Origin: Malachius bipustulatus
Taxonomy: Eukaryota > Arthropoda > Insecta > Coleoptera > Melyridae
Length of the DNA stretch: 64,000 bases
Direction: 5' to 3'
Assembly: GCA_910589415.1 (NCBI GenBank)
Contig: OU342637.1
Location: 27,000,162 to 27,064,161 of the forward strand
The stretch's first letter is position 1. Each line of letters begins with the position of its first letter. This document shows, one piece after another, positions 28,486 to 43,400 of this stretch. The notes beneath the pieces were generated by a model that saw nothing but the letters and a program-made list of their open reading frames with translations, made no database searches and was not told where the DNA came from. Position numbers and translations under genes: made by a program.

Positions 28486-31400
28486 TACAATTACCTTTGT
28501 TTTTTAATTGAACACCGCAAACTTGTAAAAGACAGTTTCCATAATAATCGCAAAATTTGCAAAAAAAGTATTTCTGAGTATGGAAGATGGCCAGCACAAT
28601 TGGATCATATTACGACGCAAGGAAAAAGCGGTGCTAACTTTATGAAAAAAAGTTGTTTGAATCATCTTTGAATTTTTTGCTTCTTATTGGAATATTTCAA
28701 ATGGCGGTGATTATTCATGCACATATAGCAGACGCCATGCATTTTAAATTTGTATAGCCGATAAAATATCAATTAAATGAATAAATAAGTCAAATAAAAT
28801 TTTCTCTATTCAAGCTGATGATTTAATTTCCATCAAGATTAGATAAGAATTTATGATCCTGATAGATAATAAATAATTTATCGAAATATCGACAGATTGA
28901 TTAACGCCAGATAAATAAAAAATACCATTAACACCACGCAATAATACACCAGTTAATTGATTAGTTTTGTTTTTATATATTTGCGTAATAGAATTCCTTG
29001 AATTCGCTATAAAAATTCTCTTGAAATTTTAATTCCTGCTTTTTGTATACCTACCGAAATGTACCCAAGAAAAATTATAATATATCCCAAGTGACAAATA
29101 AATAAATAAATGATCTCTATTTGTAAATGTAATGGATTTACAGAGTGAAAAACCAGATCTATTGGTTAATAGAGCTTTACCACTAAATAAGCAATTAGCA
29201 CATTAATAGTGTAATATCTGACCATAAGTGTTTTATAGGTAGGTATAATGTGAGTGCAAAAAACTTATATGTATAGCAACAATAACAGCTAACACCGAGG
29301 TTAAAACATTTTAGACAAGAATCGTAATAAAATTCAAACCCATAATAATAATAGTAATAATACTGATCCCTTGCAATTACGTTCAAACATTTATTGCAAC
29401 GTAGCCACAATATAAACATTAAACACATAATATAATACAATATGCAGAAGCTATACACGTAATCAACATTTATATACCTATGTTTTTGGTTCAGTCACAA
29501 TAGTTCGGTCAAGGTATTGCAGATACTGAACAAAATTCCCCCAAATTAATGGAGAGTAGTAGTAGAGCGCACCTGATAAATAATACTTATCGTTATACTG
29601 ATATACGAACGCGGAAAATGTGTAACGTTTCTATTACCTACCTAACCAAATGGTCGTCATAACACCGGTGATAACACTTTACGATAATGTAGGCAAACAT
29701 TGGTGGAATTTACGCGTGCTCTTCTTGCGTCATTTTGCTTCGAAGGGACTAAACCTTGAGAAAAACTGCAATGTTTGTTTTCGTTTTAGTTACACCGCAA
29801 ATATTTATATTGTTCAGACAAAAAACTGCCAGAATTACGTGTCCAATCCTTTTATTATTGAGACCTTTCTAGTTTTAGTCCTGTAGAGACAACCACGTAG
29901 GTACTTAGACCTGTTGCAGAGTTCAATAATTCCAATAATTAAGTTACAAGTTTCATGGCGACATTCATTTATAAAGTCTGATAGATTTAGCTTGACACCT
30001 TCAAGAATAACACCCTAAAATAACAAAAATTTTAATTATAACAAGTTTTGGGGAGTTCATCCATACCATATGGCGAAGTCGTGACAACAAAAACTGTGAC
30101 TGTGCATTTTTGTTTCCTTTTACTTGCTCCAAATTTGAAAGATTTTGGATGTATCACCTGAAAGTTAAACCTGGAGTTGAGAGTTGACAAGTTGGTAATC
30201 TGGCTAAATCATTATAAATTGAAATTGCTTGCTTCAAGTTACCCAAAAATTGTCGGAAGTGTAATCACCTATTCGTCGTGAAAATGTCCTCCAGCCTGTC
30301 CGGTGGAGCCTGGACGTGTCTGGAAGTTGAACTGACCTCGTTAAAATTTCTCAGCAGGTACCTCGGTACCCTCAGATATCACCTATTAAGACCCCTATTT
30401 AGGGCCGTATTTTGTTACTCGATACCACTTAGAATCTGGACTTTTCTCGGTTACCGTATTTCGCAGCGAGATTCTGTTGACAATATTTTTAGGGGAAGTA
30501 GATCGTACAAACTTTATGGAGATAGTTTTTCAAAAAATCATAAGTATAAGCACAGAATAGATACAATCAGAAGCTAAACTCGCCGCCGGCGCCTTTGATC
30601 TTTTAGAGACAAGCCACACCTCTAGCGGCCATTGCTTCAGAGTAGAAATAAGGTTCACGTCAATCTGCCAAAATGTCGAAATGGCAATTGTTCGCAGAAA
30701 ATCGATTTTCCTCGTCTCCATACGTCGAAGTAGAGTGTGCCAAAGGCGTTCATTGCCTATACAAAAAGTACATAAAATATACGGTTTTTGCCGTGAAAAA
30801 TCGGCCAAGCTGACTTAATAGAAAAAAATTTCCGCAGATTTTTTTTTCAAAATCACTAAGTTTTTTCGGAAACGATGCATCCTAGCGAAAAATTGAAGTT
30901 GGACATTTTTGGGGTTCATTAAGAGTAATTTTTCCCGAAACATTTTCCTCTAGAGTTCATGATTTTTCCGAAATTTCCAGAAGGGTAAAGCGCTGGTTCA
31001 AGCACAACAAATATGTAAGCTCTTTTTTTTCCTCCTTATTCGAGGAAAATTTGACTTGAGTTTAAATTTGTTGTAATTTCGGGGATCGATACCACTCGAT
31101 CAGTATATCAGAAGTATCCATGAATCTAAGTCCATAAAGACTCGTTTTATGGAGGTATATTCACGTTGAAATATTGATTTTTCTGACATACAGTTGATTA
31201 ATTTACTTACATTGATGCAAGTTTTAAATTAAGAATGTCAGATTAATTAAATTAAATTACACATCATTATTATGTAAAATAGCCATGGATTTAGGGGCAA
31301 ATTATCTCCACGACGAGCAGAGATATAGTAACAATATAGAAAAAATTCAATCTTCAAAGGTGAATTTCTCTGGAAAACGAGTTTGACTGGACTTGTTCCC

Positions 31401-33598
31401 ATGGAGACTTCTGATCTACTGATCGAATACTATTAAACTGTAATAATTTATGCAAAAAATATTTTGAACGTATGTTTTCTAAGATAAAAAAGTAGAAAAT
31501 ATAGCAACCTTTTATGGATACATGGGTTTATCAAGTTATGTTTCCTGTATCCTGCATTATTTGCCAAAAAATAAATTACAATTATTATTTCCAAACAGAT
31601 TTAAACAGATGTTAAGATGACATGAATTTGTCTGCATCAGAAAGCGGATTGTGGTATAACATATACATACCATTACTCAGGTCTACGGACATTTAATAAA
31701 CCTAAGACGATTCTGCTTGTTTTCTTTCCTCATTTCCTACACAAAAAAATAAATGTATACGGTCGAGTTTCATTTTATGAAATATTTTGAGTAATAAGCT
31801 TGGGGCTGGTAATTTAAAGACGACAGCATTTCTTTCTACTTTTAACAATTCTTGAATTTATTAGACAGAATAATACGAATACAAACACCGAAGAACGAAA
31901 ATTTCTACCTAATTTACCGACAAATTAAAAAAAAGGACCGCAAATCGCTTCTTAGGTGAACTTCAAAGGGCTAAAATAAAGGTGTGGCTCTGAAATTTAG
32001 TGTTTCAATATCTGGATAATCTTATCTAGAATTTCAGCTTAGACACTTACGTTTACTATAGCATTAAGCCCTTAGGCTATATCCCCAAAATTTCTCAAAG
32101 ATCAAAAAATATGTTAACAGGAGGTTGGGAGGTTGTGCTTTGGAACTTCTTCACGGGTGCTAAATCTCCGCATTTTCATTACATGATTTCTAATAAATTG
32201 ACCTTAATTTTACATAGGATAATTTAGAGTAGTCTAAGAACAGTATTTTATGTTAAGTTGTGCAGAGACAAATGAGTAGCAAGTCTCCAGGAGGAATTAG
32301 CACCATGCTGTAGTAATAAGTCTACGACAAAATTTTTGGGTATATTCTTTATCTCCAATAATTATATCTGAATTTCCTCTAACTTAGATGTTCTCAAATT
32401 AGCTTACAAGAAGAACTCTAGTGCAGATAATCCAGGAAAAAAAATTCTTGAAATGTCAAGTAACCAGAAAAACTCTTAAGATAAATAGTTAAACTGCTTC
32501 ACAGAAGAACTAGCCAGGTTGGATTAATCTTCAACTCATTTTTTAGTTTAATATTCTGCGTATTCAACAAACAAGAATTCATTAAACAGAAATGAATTGG
32601 AAAACTTGGCCTGGTTGAGAGGTTTTAAATGTTTACTTTTTCTCTTTTGAGTGTATTTCCCAACACCCAATTAAGACAGCACAAATATATTCATTTCTTG
32701 CATATTTTTGGTTTTTTGCAAGTTGGTTAAATCTTCAACTTCAGAAGAAATTATCCTTACTCCTGTAGTTATTCTGCATATTCAACAAACAAGAATTCAT
32801 CACACAGAAATAAATTGTAAAACTTGATTTGGGCTCTCAACTCATCAAAAATATACGCACTCTGAGGTTGTAAATAATGTTAAACATTTCTCTTTGGGCG
32901 GATTTCCGAAAATTTAATTAAGTCAACACAATTATATACATTCATTTCTTGCGTATAAAACAAATTTTATCCCTGTATTTTACTCACTCAAAAAGGACGG
33001 TACACCTGAAGAAACACACGTTTATAATTAATTGAATTTGTTATAGTAACGTCAGAGCGTGAAATAATCCAAGAATCATATGAAAATAAATTATACATAT
33101 TATGTTCACCATGAAGAGTTAAGAATAGAAGATGAGAAAATTAATTTCTGGAATCAATTCAGTAGCAACTTTAGTTTAGAATAACGTAAATTTAGTTAGA
33201 TAGGTGAAGAGTGAAACTGGAGGTAATGAGAGAAATGTGTATAATCTGACCTGTTCAAACCAGCATAAATTAATTAGATGGAAACGGCAGCATCTATGCC
33301 AATTTTGTTAACAAAAATAATTGAATGACTCATCTTTTATCGCTAAATAATCCAGCCTTACTCCGACTTGTTGTCTTGTTTTAGATAATTAAGTTGACAA
33401 GTTGACAGAATGATTTGAAATAATTATTTATTTATCAACAATTATTATTATTGCACTATTAAGTTAAGTCTCTAATAATTTATGACGTACCTTTATAATA
33501 AAATAAGCAGATTATTAAAAATGTCTACTTTTAAGTATAATAATTACTATAAAAACAACAATATCCTATGATCATTATCAATAATAAAACCAGTCTTA
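28486..33598. other. Intergenic, no gene recognised
   Basis: Only short open frames occur. A 99-codon frame at 30278-30577 (+) lies in a slightly GC-richer island with a GCCGCCGGCGCC patch near 30583, but I recognise no domain. A tandem repeat is listed at 32517-32965. Nothing else stands out. Confidence 0.5.
32517..32965. repeat. Two-copy tandem repeat of about 225 bp
   Basis: Copies at about 32517-32715 and 32730-32965 share TTCTGC-TATTCAACAAAC, AAGAATTCAT, AATTAAG-CA-CACAA and ATTCATTTCTTGC in order. Divergence is moderate. Confidence 0.65.
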
Positions 33599-34420
33599 TT
33601 AATGAATGTTGTCTATAATATGGACAACAATTTCAAATTTGAAAACCCTGCAAGTCATCATTTCCTTAATTTGACCAATATCGATTTGTACTCCACTCTC
33701 CAATGACATCCCGTTCCAGCCGATGCATTTTGCTCTCTTTTTAACACCATTCCTCTTCTCTGGATCTGGCGAGAGGATAACGTCATACTGGTAATCAAAA
33801 GCGCTATCATTGGGGCCAACATAAACTAATAATACCTCCACGTGTGTTGGGTAATAGTTATACAAACACTTGAAGAGTTTATCGTAACAATAAAGGTACC
33901 ACACACGATCCTTTTTAGTGACCGTGTCTTCGAAAGAATTCGCCTGAATTATCTCGCTCTGGTGCACCTCCAAAGCGTGTCTTTTAAGCACTGCGAGAGG
34001 ACTTTTGAAAGTGCACCCGTCGACCAGGCAATGGAAGTCGTTGAATTCGCAGTCGTGGATGTGTTTTTCTAGTTCAGCTTTTGTGGAGATCACATCACAG
34101 CCTTTGGAATGATTGGGACAGAATAGTTCACCGGTCATGTTTACACAGACTCTACAACCCGTGCTCCTTTTGCAAGCCTCGCACAATTTGTGTCCGTTGA
34201 TACAAGTAAAAATGTCACTTCTTATGAATAACTTGCAACCGCAGCAAAAATCTTGCACGAATCCGTAGGAAGTTGTGGCGTCCTTCAAGGGGTCCACTTG
34301 GTGGGACGTTATGTCGAAGTAGTCGATTTTTGGCACCGATTTCAGCAGGACGTTTCCCTCTATGGTGATCCTGTTGTTGGTATTCTTGTCGCCGAAGGCT
34401 AGTTTATTGTCACCGTATCC
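33599..34420 (-). CDS. SIAH-like gene exon 3 (module 2)
   Basis: The acceptor TATTTTTCAG precedes GGATACGGT and the frame is phase 0, continuing VEVQ of exon 2 into GYGDNKLAFG. RING 2 zinc ligands follow CxxC, CxNGH, CxxC and CxxC spacing. The SIAH fingers read C-x6-C-x11-H-x3-C and then C-x5-C with paired His (HALEVH). The end is at IVVHIIDNIH, then stop. Confidence 0.85.
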   Translation of the reverse strand, partial: GYGDNKLAFGDKNTNNRITIEGNVLLKSVPKIDYFDITSHQVDPLKDATTSYGFVQDFCCGCKLFIRSDIFTCINGHKLCEACKRSTGCRVCVNMTGELFCPNHSKGCDVISTKAELEKHIHDCEFNDFHCLVDGCTFKSPLAVLKRHALEVHQSEIIQANSFEDTVTKKDRVWYLYCYDKLFKCLYNYYPTHVEVLLVYVGPNDSAFDYQYDVILSPDPEKRNGVKKRAKCIGWNGMSLESGVQIDIGQIKEMMTCRVFKFEIVVHIIDNIH

Positions 34421-37400
34421 CTGAAAAATATTTTTGCTACATTAATTATGGTAACATGCAATTAAGTTTTCTTGAGTACTTATATAAAATTGGTATCCTT
34501 ATTTTCGCTTTTTTTTGGTTGACACTTCTGAAACTCCTATTCAAAAATTCGGTGTTTCATTTTACAGGCTCCCATTTTACAAAAAAAATACTCCTGCGCA
34601 AAAATTAGGGGAACACTTTTTGGGGTTCGTCACACCCTCGTCGACAAACCAGTCACTAGATTTTTTTACAAGAAGTAAGCAGCATGAGTATTCTCGAAGT
34701 TCTTCACCAAAATCGACTTTGCGTGATTTTCAGTTGAAATGTGGAGCTTGTCCTATAACCATCAGAAGTTTAAAGCCCCATCAACAGGGTTGAATGATTG
34801 ATTCAAACTCCATGCAGACTCTTTGTGCCAAATGTTTGTCGCTATCGGTATTCGTTGTGAAGAGACAGTTCATTGTTCAAAATCTTGAAAAAGCATCCAC
34901 AAACCACAAGATATTCAAAGATGATGGCTCAAGTTTGCGGCAAATTGATTTTTCTCACCTCAAAAGAGGTCACCCAATTGTGAATTGTTCAAAGCGTTTA
35001 CAAAGTCTTTTTTTGCAACTTCTTCATCTGGTTATAGGGTTGCTTTTACCACCTTTTTTGGCCATTAGATGGTATTTGAAAACATATTTAGTGCCACATT
35101 CTGGTTTTACAGTCTCTGGTACTAGGTGCCTCCATTACTTAGTTAAACTTCAGCCACCCTGTTAGATCTCCCGCAACTTTTTTTTATCTCATCCTGCAAG
35201 AATGGTAAAAAAACACTTGCTGAATGTAACTTCCAGAATTTTTTTTACCACAAGTTTGAAGGTGGATCAACTTTTTTACATATCAAAACATTTGCCAAAT
35301 TTTACCAAATCTTTTTTAGCACCGTTGCGAGGTAGTTTCTCAGGTGCCTAAGAAAGGTCATCATTAACCAAAGAAACAATATGTGCTGCTTGATTTTGGT
35401 ACTCTGTCCTCTGTAACGTAACCTGTTTTCTTGCAACAAGTCTTCCCCTGCCATTCTTGAAGGAGGAGGTAAAAAGAGGTTGCAGGAAATCTAACACGGG
35501 GCTAGAGCTTGTAGCGAATTGAGTCAAAGGGTACCAGAGACTCAATTGAACCCGAATGTGCCAGTAAAAATGTTTTTAAATGACATCTAATGGTCAAAAA
35601 ATAAGTGGTAATAAGAACAACCCCCTGCCAGATGAAGAGGTTGCAAAGACTTAGCGATACGCTCTGAACAATTCACAAATGGGTGACCTTTTTGTAGTGA
35701 GAAAAATCAATTTGCCTCAAACTTGAACAATCTTTGAACATCTTGTAGACGCTTTTTGGACGCTTAATCCAACATCCTGTGGATTAGAAAAAATGAACTT
35801 TCACAACGAATCACGATATCGGGAAACATTTGGTACATAGATGCTGCAAGGAATTCTTAAACAAGAATTCAAGCCTGTTGAAGGGTTATTTAACTTCTGG
35901 TTCTGGTGGTTATAGGGCCGGTTCAAAATTTCAACTGAAAATCGTGTGAAGTCGAGTTTGGCACATGATTAATTAAAAGTGACGCCACCCCATAATACAG
36001 ACATACACAATCCCGGGAGTTGGAGAACTTCCAGAATACCTTTCCTGCTTCCTTCATATAAAATTTTGCAACAATCTAGAGACCGGTTTGTCGGCGAGGG
36101 AACCCTAAAATTGTTCCCTTAATTTTGTGCTGTATTATTATTATTATATGGAAAAAACAGTACAGAAAAGTTGGTGATACAATTTTCAAAGAGGGCTTGA
36201 TAGATCATCGTATTTTACTTTTGGGTGAATGATAGGACACAAGCCTATCAGTTAACAACAAAAGATCACCCGTTTTTTTTTCAAATATTTTTGATGGCTT
36301 ATTTGTAGGGATATTCGCCCAGGGTTCTTCGAAAAAAAAATAACTGCGCCTCTATTATAAGTATAACAATTAATATTAATGATTATTTTTGCGATACCTT
36401 ATGCAAAACATTTTCCATCATTCAGGCCACACATGTAGTTTTTAGAACCTAAAAACTACATTGAAGTATGCACAAAAAATATTTTTTTTAAGAAAGTCAG
36501 AAATCAGGAAGATGTTAATCTTGTTTCACAGTTCTTGGTTGGTAACAATTTTAATGAAATGAATAACATTTTCACTAATTGACCGAACCAGTTTCAGAGA
36601 CATTTACTAGAAGATACCATAAAGAGATGTGAGGGGGCTAATTTTATATTATTTACTTCCTAGTAATCCTGAATTATTGCATTTAGTATTCATACAAAGT
36701 ATTCCATAATGGAAATTTCTAAAGTTTTAAAGACAGGCTGCTAGCTCTATTTTCATAGAAAATAAATTACACCGTCGTGCACTTTAAACTCTCAATTTAA
36801 GTGATGTATGAACTTTCATGCCAAACTGTTATCGGAAAATTGCATTTTTCTTATACATTCATCTATATAACTTAAAAAGTAAGGAAATGTAAATTTAGTA
36901 AGTTCTTGATCCCGCCTCATACATATTTGATCAAGAATAAGTTTAGCCGTTTAACTTATGAGGATGCACCGAATTTCAAAACCAATTTGAAGATCGATGG
37001 ACCATGCATGAGGTAAATGCATTCTCACGATGTTAGTTTTCTCTCCCGAAGTTATTTTCACAATGGAAAATCAAGACAAAACTTTAATAATATAACGTCC
37101 TTACTCTTCAGTTCGAGTTGACATTTCGGTCTGCATATGAAACTTATCTCATTGTCTGGGTCTAGTAAACTTAAGATTAATATTTACATAATATATTTCA
37201 GAGAATCTGTACGCGCACAAAGAGTGAACTGAATTAATATTAAACTGGCACAAAAATTAATAAACTAAAATACACCTTTCCAGATAATTATACTGTTTTG
37301 AAAAAGGTAACATTCTGGAGTAAAAGAAAACTTCTACTCCAAGAGATATCTCAAGATAGTCAAGAAAGTCAAATCTTTCAAGACTCTTTTGACTCTAGGA

Positions 37401-40400
37401 AGTTAAACCGTATATTACTAGTACTGTAATAGCTACCATTACACAACTAGTGCAGTAATATAATTTAGAATAATTAGTCCCTGTAGAATATTCATCAAAT
37501 TCGGCAGCTTTATTAATACCAACAACATCAGCTATTTTAGTAACAGGATGAAGTTTCCCTAAATACACCTTAGAAATCCGTAGAAATTGTTATTATTAAT
37601 ATTATTTGGAAATTTTATTTGGAAAAATAAATTTTTCTGATTCTTGCGGGAATCGAACCCCGGTCCTATTATTATCCATGCAGTAATACTCGAGCAAACT
37701 ATGGGCACCTTTATTATTTATTACGCTGTTCCACAAATGGCTAATTTATTTAAATAAAATACTATCACGTTCAATTTATGGCGACAAATCAATTTTGGGA
37801 GATTTCAGATATAATTTTATAGATAACATGTCATAAAAGTGATCCTACAGAGCACCTGGAAGCTTGCTACTAAATTTACTAAGGTGATTAGAAATTACTG
37901 TTCCTCCCGCCGGGAGGTAATATTTTTTTGACTCCCAGTTTCAGAATGAGGATGAGGATGAGAATAACTCTCCCTCAACTACAATCAAGTAACAAAATTA
38001 CAAAATTACAAAAACTATAGAAAAAAGTATTTTTACATTCTAATAAATCTAAAGGACATCATTTTCAAAAATATAACCTCACCTGCACTTCCACTTTAAC
38101 TTTCAGGTCTTCAGCACCTCGTTTGGTTTGCTCCATATGACACCTCACAAGCATCTCCAACTCACCGTTGTTGGAATAGAGGCGATCGGAATGGCTGGGG
38201 CGGGTAACAGCAATCGGTGGAGCAGAGGGAGCGAGCTGCTGTAGATTTCCATAAGGAGGACAAGGTACTAGGTCTGGCTGAGGGACGGCGTATTTAAAAG
38301 GGCAGCGCATCTCGTGCTCGTCAGATCTGTTGAAAGGGAATGTCGCAGTGCATCCTGCAATATGGAAAATGCAAACTCAGCAATTAGACCCTCCAATTAA
38401 CCAGGCGATAATAGGAAATGTGTGCTTTCCGTCACATACTCGTACGTGACATGAACAAGAGACGATAATTATTATCCTCATGATCGGTACATGGAGGGAT
38501 GTTTTATAATTTCTAATAATCTTTTGACACTATAAAAAGAAATAAAAGGGACCAGACTAGAATAATAGAGTGACGGCAATAGAATCTAAGCTCCTCCCAT
38601 CCGCCATGTTGCTTCAACAAGAAAGAAGGCAATAGTAGTAACAATGATTTTAATTTTTTTTTTCTTTGGAAGAGACCTTACCTTAACATTGATCAATTTT
38701 ATGATTTTATATTCTCCTAAACTACTTATCAAATCAACAACGTTGTTTTTAAAACCAACATAAAGGAAGTGTCAAAAAATGACCTTTTTCACCCACGAAC
38801 TCCTATTTATATTTAACCTCAATATATTTCCAATATTTCTTTTCACATTCCGAATATCCACATTTCTTTTACCCCTGAAGATCAGCCAAAAGGTCATGGT
38901 CGATACAAAGCTCTCATCTTAACAGGAAAGAACTGAAAGCTCCAATAGGCCGAAGCATATTATACTGGATACTGCAAACTGAATCATTATCTGCATACAG
39001 GATGGGTTCAGCGATCATCGCTCAATGTCGGCTGTGCTTGAAGGATGACGGAGCAGCAAAACACATCCTATGCGAGTGTCCCACTTTTGGAAGAACCAAA
39101 TTACAAATCTTCGGGAGAGACTCACACCGGAGGACCTGGATACATCAACAACAGTCAAGATGGTCAGCTTCCTTAAAGATAGGGTGACCTGATGGGGTTA
39201 ATGTCTCACGACAAGAAAAACGCACACAGACAGTTTAAAAACCGATGAAGGAGCAGATGTCGCAGTTTTTAGACCTGGAATGGAATAATATTTTGAGACG
39301 ATGAGGAAAGACTCGGGAAAACCGAACAAAATGATGCGTTCCATTTATCGGATATCGACAGGGACAGGCGCTATAAACAACAGGAAGTCGCTATCTTAAC
39401 TGACAGCCAAGCTGCCATTAAAACAGTGATCTCATACATTATCATTTCAAAATCTATAAATAAACGAGGAAATTAAAATAATAGAGGTCTTATTTCAGTT
39501 CCAAATCACGCAAATGTAACATGGAACGAGAAATCCGATAAACGTAGCAAAATGAGAAGCAACAAAGCCGCTTAACGGACCTTAACCTTTTTGCGTAGTA
39601 GGAGAGAATGTGTTCGAAGACAAAATACAGAAAGAAGAGGAAACCCAAAGAGCACAAATCCCTGGAGAGACCTCTCAAGCTTAAGACAGGTTAAGATTAA
39701 GACGCCTGCATTTAGCTCTAGCTCAAAAAAAAACTGGTTTGGTTAGAGGGAAGTTCGTCTGCAAAATGACCAAACCTGATTCTACATGGAAGGGAAAGAA
39801 ACCACAATACATCTCCTTTTATATCCCAGTAGAATTTAACATTAAAACGCAAAGCTTGATCTGTTTTGAATGTTGAATGGCACTCGAGGAAGATGACAGT
39901 ACAGTAGTATGTAATATCGAACGTGGTCTAAAGGAGAATGAAAAGTGTTTTATACATTTTTTTTTTGATATTAGCAAAATCATTTTCAAAAAACTCCTTC
40001 CTTAATAGCGCCGAGCATCGTCGGCTGAATAATGAGACATTTTGTATATTTTTTGGGGGTATGGCCCTTCTAGTGCCAGCTTTATCTTATCATATGTCGA
40101 AAAGGTTGCTTTGTGACAAGTAAATAATTGGAGAAGTCTAAAGACTAACGACACAAGTATATGTATACAATCAAATAGACAAATAAATTGAATCGCCTTA
40201 TACAGTGAAGATCAAGTAGTTGAGTTGATTTTTGTTGAACTCAATTAGTTTTTGACATCAACTTAATTGATAGAAACGCTTTTATGATTTAATCATTGAA
40301 CCTATTCTTCAAACATGTTCAATTGCCTTTAAAAGTCCTCAACCTTCGGTTTCGAATTGGGAATGAAACACTAGCACTAGAGAAGTCTTGTGAATTTCTC

Positions 40401-43400
40401 AGACAACCTTGCGAACTGAATAAATTAAACAACTAATCCATTAATTTGTTATCTGTTCCCCAAAATTTCTACAGATATAATAAAGCATAGGCCTAGCAAC
40501 ATAGCTTTAAATTGGCCAGATTCTGGCAAACATCACTTTTTTTTGTTTTTTTTTCCCCAAAAAAGGAAAACTGTTGGAGAAATATAAATTCTCCCAAAAG
40601 ACGATTGTAGGGAATTAAAATACGAATAAAATGAGAGCTGAAGCAACCAGATCGGTTCAGTATTAAGGGAGAAAAAAAGAAATAAAAAAATAGTTTTTTT
40701 TTTCAAAAATTGGTATCGTTGCCAATTTTTAGTTATAGTGGTTTTTTCGAAATTTTTCGATATTTATAGGTAGGTATAATTTGTCTTTGCGTAAGAGAAA
40801 TCACAAATTCTTCATACCATATTTTGCAGCCTGTATGCTCTGGAGGTCATCCGATTCGAATTTATCAAAAAAATTTGGAAAGTAGAAGTGTTCAGCTATA
40901 AAACGTCAACCTTTCTTTTTCATTCCAATGCTTAAGAAAAAAGGTTAAAATTGCGTTCAAACATGGGGGGAAATGGCCAAATGGCCAAATGCGCGAGAGT
41001 GGGGGGTAGAATAGCAGAAGAGGGGTATAAAATCGCTTGTATTATACATTCTACTCATCTCCTGTTCAACCCCCAAATTCGCGCGTTGGGCCATTTTCCC
41101 TCATGTTTGAGCGCAATCTTTACCTTTTTTCAGTATTTAAATGGAAAAACAATATTGGACGTTTTATTTAGTTTCCAAATCCGTTAGATAAATTCACGAC
41201 CTCAAAAAAAAATCAAGAAATGAATGACCCCCAGAGAATATGGTATGAATGGTATGTACTTCCAAGCAAAATATGGTATGAAAGAATTTCTCATTGCAAT
41301 TACGCTAAAACTAATTATCCTACAGCGTATAAGTTTTGCATACAGGAAGTACCTCTCAATGTCGAATATCTCGTAAGAAAACTACACCTCAAAATACAGG
41401 GTGCACCATGTATCCTTCTCTATATTGCTATCTCCTGAACGCTAAGAGTTACAGGGTCGGTTAAATTAGAGAAAAGATGCGCAGTTTTGTGGCTATGTCG
41501 AATCCGTCAAGCCATGCTAGATATCTGTGGCTGCTCTTGAAATATGCTGAAAAAACTGAAAAATCGATATTTCTTATTTTTGCCATATCTTTTTTATTAT
41601 TGGAGATTAATAAATATTTTTTTGTGGGCTTACATAAGTCGGCAAGAGCTACCCATCTGACATTTCAAAAATTTTCTAAGCCGACTAGATCCCAGGATTT
41701 TCATAGTCAACTTTCGTTTTTCTTATGGCCACCATATTGTTTTTTTATGTTGTTCGGGGTAGACCTTGTTCGGTATAAAAAAAATCATAAAAACTAAAAA
41801 TTGTTAAACTTAATAAATTAAATTGTCAAAAAATAAATTTAAAAAATGGTAATTGTTTACATCCGCGGCTCCTAAGTTTCATCAATTTTTTCGGGACCGA
41901 GTAGCGAAATAGGGGTGCTGGGTGGGTAAGAAAGTAAAAACAGCCATGGCAAACTAATATTAAGGTCACAACTAAGGCCTCTTTGGCACTACGGTCGAAT
42001 TTCTATTTTTTTTCACTTTCAGGGCAAGGAAAATCTTCGAAAATAACAGTACCACGATTTTTATTTTGAATTTTGCATTTATTTTGAATTTATAATCCGA
42101 AAATCATTGCATCAATCCCTGTGCGGACTGAACACGTAATGAAAGCGGATATATCGCTCAGTCCGCCTCTGTGAACCTCTAACACAGAATAGAATGTTTG
42201 GCAATTATGGTGAAGTGGTTTTATCCGGGATCGCGGCATCTAATCGGTGCGTCTTGTCAGGACCGCACTCCCTCCGCACTCTCAAAACCATTTTTTTACA
42301 CCGTTTTGTGGCTTTCCCTTTCATTTGCCCAGCAAATGAATACCTTCCTGGTGTTACTATAGGTATGTTCTCCACCCCTATATAAGTTCCATAGTGAAAC
42401 TGTAGGAGCCGCAGATGTAAATAATGACCAAAAAAATTTTTGTTCTTCTTTTTTCTTTAAAAAAAGACAACTTTGTAGACCGAATTTCATAGATAAATTA
42501 TAAAATCATAAGGCAAGCACTATTTCGGCGTATTTTACAAATGTTGACGTTTTTAGACGATTTTTTTTTGTTTTTCTTTGAAAAAAGAAGAATAAAAATT
42601 TAAAAAAAATTTTTTTGACGTTTATTAATTTTTGGTTTCCATTCTTTTTTTCATATCGAACGACATAAAAAAATAATATGGCGGCCATAAGAAAAACGAA
42701 AGTTGACTGAAAACTCTTGAATCTAGTCGGCCTTGAAAATTTTTGAAATGTCAGATGGACAGCTCTTAACGGCTTATGTAAGCCTACCGGAAATTATTTA
42801 TTAATTTCCAATAATAAGAAAGATATGGCAAAAATAAGAAATCTCGATTTTTCAGTTTTTTCAGTATATTTCAGGAGCAGTCACAGATATCTTGCATGGC
42901 TTGACGGATTCGACATAGCCACAAAACTGCGCATGTTTTGTCTGATTTAACCGACCCTGTATCTCTTAGCGTTCAGGAGATAGCAATATTATAGAGAAGG
43001 ATACATGGTGCACCCTGTATGTCGACGTTAGGAATTTAAACAATAATAATAAACCGATCGGGTGGTTTGAGCTCTCGTTTTCTTCGTATTTTAATTCTCT
43101 ACAATTCATCCATTTGGACCATTTAGATTGCTTTATCAATTTTTGTTTTATAATTTAAAAAAAAAGAGAAAAAATGCGAATTTTTGCAATAAGTGCTCAC
43201 TTAAAAAAAAAAAAAGAAAATGCTAGTTCGAGTAGAAAACTGTGCAGTTAGGAATTGGGAGCTTTTCCGCGTGTGATGGCACTGGTGGTATTTCATTGAT
43301 TTTTTTTGTCAAGGTACATGAGAAAAAATGAAAATATTAGAATTATTGATTAATCTGAAATAATAATTACTAAAAGATTAATGAAAAAATCATAGATTTA

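Noticed and set aside
30278..30577. 99-codon plus-strand frame as a gene
   Set aside because: No domain, no splice support and an equal-sized frame on the other strand nearby; not enough evidence.
34515..35165. Transposase or host gene in the frames at 34515-34793 and 34794-35165
   Set aside because: Both lie in arms of an inverted repeat, show no recognised motif, and the frame is not preserved in the mirrored arm.
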